The notes beneath the pieces are model-generated. The model worked only from the letters and a program-made list of their open reading frames with translations, did not search any database and was not told the origin of the DNA. Source: DATAMF01 sp964472565 (GTDB taxonomy: Bacteria > Chloroflexota > Anaerolineae > Aggregatilineales > Aggregatilineaceae). Taken from it: a stretch of 6,713 nt of DNA. The stretch is taken from positions 1-6,713 of the forward strand of contig CAYYNB010000249.1 in assembly GCA_964472565.1 (NCBI GenBank), in the 5' to 3' direction. Made by a program: the position numbers and the translations under genes. This document shows positions 5,804 to 6,713 of the stretch, one piece after another (position 1 is the stretch's first letter; the number at the start of each line of letters is the position of its first letter).

Positions 5804-5854
5804 ACACACGACGCTCGTAAGACATCGGTTGGGCTTTACACTGATCGGCTCTTT

Positions 5855-6295
5855 TCACCATGTCCTTTTCCTCATATTGGCTTCTCTTGCGGTCTTGTCT
5901 TGCGTCGATAACGCTGGTCCGGTTTGCAGTGGAATGACTCCACCGGCGGTTACTCCTGCGGTTGCAGCGACCGGCTGCATGGCAGCCACCGTCTGGATAA
6001 CACGCTCCAGGTAGCTGGGCATATCGTGCAGCGCTTCGCGGATCCAGGTGGTGTCATCCCTCACTCTGGCCAACTCCGTGACCGACAGTACATCCAGACC
6101 CGGATCGCTTTTCCGCTGTGAGCGCTGCCTACCACTTCTGCCGGTCAGGTGTTCACGGATTAGCTCCCGGATAGCATCACTGCGCTGTCCCTCTTCGATC
6201 TCCTCCCACCAATCGAGAATGTCCTGGTCGGTGTCCTCGAAGGCTTTGAAAGAGAGGGTCTTGTGCTGGCGTTTTTGTTTCTTTCGCTTAGCCAT
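5855..6295 (-). CDS. parR: ParR-like partition adaptor (basic N-terminus, RHH fold)
   Basis: 146 residues from the ATG at 6295. An ATG six bases earlier (6301) is only 1 nt from the GGAGG motif, while this one has the usual 7-nt spacing. The N-terminus is highly basic (MAKRKKQKRQHK). An RHH domain follows (about 12-52): strand KTLSFKAFED, helix TDQDILDWWEEIEEG, helix QRSDAIRELIREHLTG. Two further segments follow, SVTELARVRDDTTWIREALH, probably helical, and a Gly/Ala/Pro-rich linker ending in a basic tail (REANMRKRTW). ParR proteins bind repeats in parC through the RHH fold and couple them to ParM filaments through the C-terminal part. The gene lies directly downstream of a ParM-like gene, as in R1-type par operons. 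The symbol rests on context and fold, not on sequence similarity I could verify. Confidence 0.65.
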   Translation of the reverse strand: MAKRKKQKRQHKTLSFKAFEDTDQDILDWWEEIEEGQRSDAIRELIREHLTGRSGRQRSQRKSDPGLDVLSVTELARVRDDTTWIREALHDMPSYLERVIQTVAAMQPVAATAGVTAGGVIPLQTGPALSTQDKTAREANMRKRTW

Positions 6296-6302
6296 GTTCA
6301 TT

Positions 6303-6308
6303 CCTCCC
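6303..6308 (-). promoter_or_regulatory. Ribosome-binding site that decides the parR-like start
   Basis: The minus strand reads GGGAGG, 7 nt before the ATG at 6295 and only 1 nt before the ATG at 6301. The spacing favours the downstream start. Confidence 0.7.
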
Positions 6309-6312
6309 TTGA

Positions 6313-6358
6313 GGGGGTCTTACCGGTACGACTCAGTGGTCCGACGGGTAAGACCCCC
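6313..6358. repeat. 12-bp perfect inverted repeat between parM-like and parR-like genes
   Basis: GGGGGTCTTACC (6313-6324) and GGTAAGACCCCC (6347-6358) are perfect reverse complements separated by 22 nt. The repeat fills most of the 65-nt gap between the two partition genes. As RNA it would form a strong stem 4 nt before the parR-like ribosome-binding site, which could uncouple parR from parM expression. As DNA it could be an operator or centromere-like site for the RHH protein. No T-run follows on the minus strand, so it is not an ordinary terminator. Each arm contains the heptamer GTCTTAC, over-represented across the window. Confidence 0.65.
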
Positions 6359-6366
6359 GTTCCCGC

Positions 6367-6713
6367 TCATCGAGCGACAAACCTGGCGTAGTAGAGATAT
6401 CCTCGCGCGTTGGCGAGCTGGGCATCCTGCACGAGCTGCGTCTGCGGATAGGCTTCACACACCACATCCGAGACCAGTTCCGCCCCGCCACCCGACAGGT
6501 AGATCACGTCCACGTTGGTACCGCGCTGCCACTTCTCGCTCATCAGGTTCAGGGTCGCGCTCCGCAGTGTTGCCAGGGCTTCCTCCACTTCAGCACTGTA
6601 ATCGATGGGTTCACCGCTAGCCCGGAAGGTTCCCGTGCGCAGCACCTGCTCGACGATCTTGTAGGGCATCTTCTGGCGGTAGTCCCGTTCCAACGCGGCG
6701 GCGATGCGTTCCT
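6367..6713 (-). CDS. parM: ParM-like actin-family ATPase, C-terminal part (runs off the right edge)
   Basis: The frame is open from the window edge to the stop at 6369-6367, giving about 115 C-terminal residues; the start and the nucleotide-binding N-terminal half lie outside. The fragment contains VDVIYLSGGGAELVSDVV, then EAYPQTQLVQDAQLANARGYLYYARF. The hydrophobic strand followed by GGGA and the terminal 'D.qlANArGYL' motif are characteristic of plasmid actin-like segregation proteins (ParM/StbA/Alp). In actins the GG(G) motif contacts the nucleotide phosphates. The protein would polymerise to push plasmid copies apart. The parR-like gene follows 72 nt downstream, so this is probably the motor gene of a type II par operon. 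Another actin-like protein, such as a MreB relative, is less likely given the context. Confidence 0.75.
   Translation of the reverse strand, partial: ERIAAALERDYRQKMPYKIVEQVLRTGTFRASGEPIDYSAEVEEALATLRSATLNLMSEKWQRGTNVDVIYLSGGGAELVSDVVCEAYPQTQLVQDAQLANARGYLYYARFVAR

Noticed and set aside
5524..5805. Upstream extension of the HU-like gene to a 202-codon protein
   Set aside because: The extension translates the hairpin array into Arg/Pro/Ser-rich sequence, while a well-placed AAAGGAG precedes the ATG at 5523, where the HU-like fold begins.
6693..6693. TTG start codon for the ParM-like gene at 6693
   Set aside because: The frame is open to the window edge and the remaining sequence is only the C-terminal third of an actin-like protein, so the true start lies outside.

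Overview
This window looks like part of the backbone of a mobilizable plasmid or an integrated plasmid-like element. It carries a partition module, a mobilization module, a large replication primase-helicase and a probable origin, all read from the minus strand. There are no rRNA or tRNA genes, transposases or CRISPR repeats. The DNA is moderately GC-rich by eye. The host cannot be fixed from the sequence. The style of the fused primase-helicase and relaxase reminds me of plasmids and elements of Chloroflexota, but this is an impression and not a demonstrated assignment.

In transcription order (high to low coordinate) the layout is as follows. (1) The 3' end of a ParM-like actin ATPase enters from the right edge (6713-6367). 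(2) A 46-nt inverted repeat follows (6313-6358), then a basic ribbon-helix-helix protein that fits ParR (6295-5855); together they form a type II (actin-based) partition cassette. (3) A gap of about 330 nt (5524-5854) is filled by nine back-to-back hairpins (5562-5803), the most unusual object in the window. (4) A tightly coupled three-gene mobilization operon follows: a divergent HU/IHF-like protein (5523-5197), a second RHH protein with a coiled-coil tail (5204-4908) and a histidine-triad relaxase (4908-3880). (5) A short intergenic region carries a 62-nt stem-loop (3807-3868). (6) A 980-codon protein (3784-842) fuses an archaeo-eukaryotic-type primase to a AAA+/SF3-like helicase. (7) Past its stop lies a 515-nt gene-free stretch (327-841) with a probable terminator, four triplet repeat blocks built on GTCACAG (iteron-like, one inside the 3' end of the primase gene), an AT-rich tract and a strong hairpin. 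This is the best candidate for oriV. (8) A further minus-strand gene of unknown function starts at 326 and leaves the window at position 1.

Inferred division of labour: the primase-helicase would act at the repeat cluster to start replication. ParM, ParR and the inverted repeat would segregate copies. The relaxase with the HU-like and RHH partners would form a relaxosome at an oriT, most plausibly in the hairpin array or the 3807-3868 stem-loop. Two things deserve special attention. The hairpin array could be a structured RNA (including a stand-alone omega/HEARO-type RNA) or a single-strand origin or oriT. The nonamer TGTCTTACG occurs six times in 6.7 kb, where about 0.05 are expected at random.
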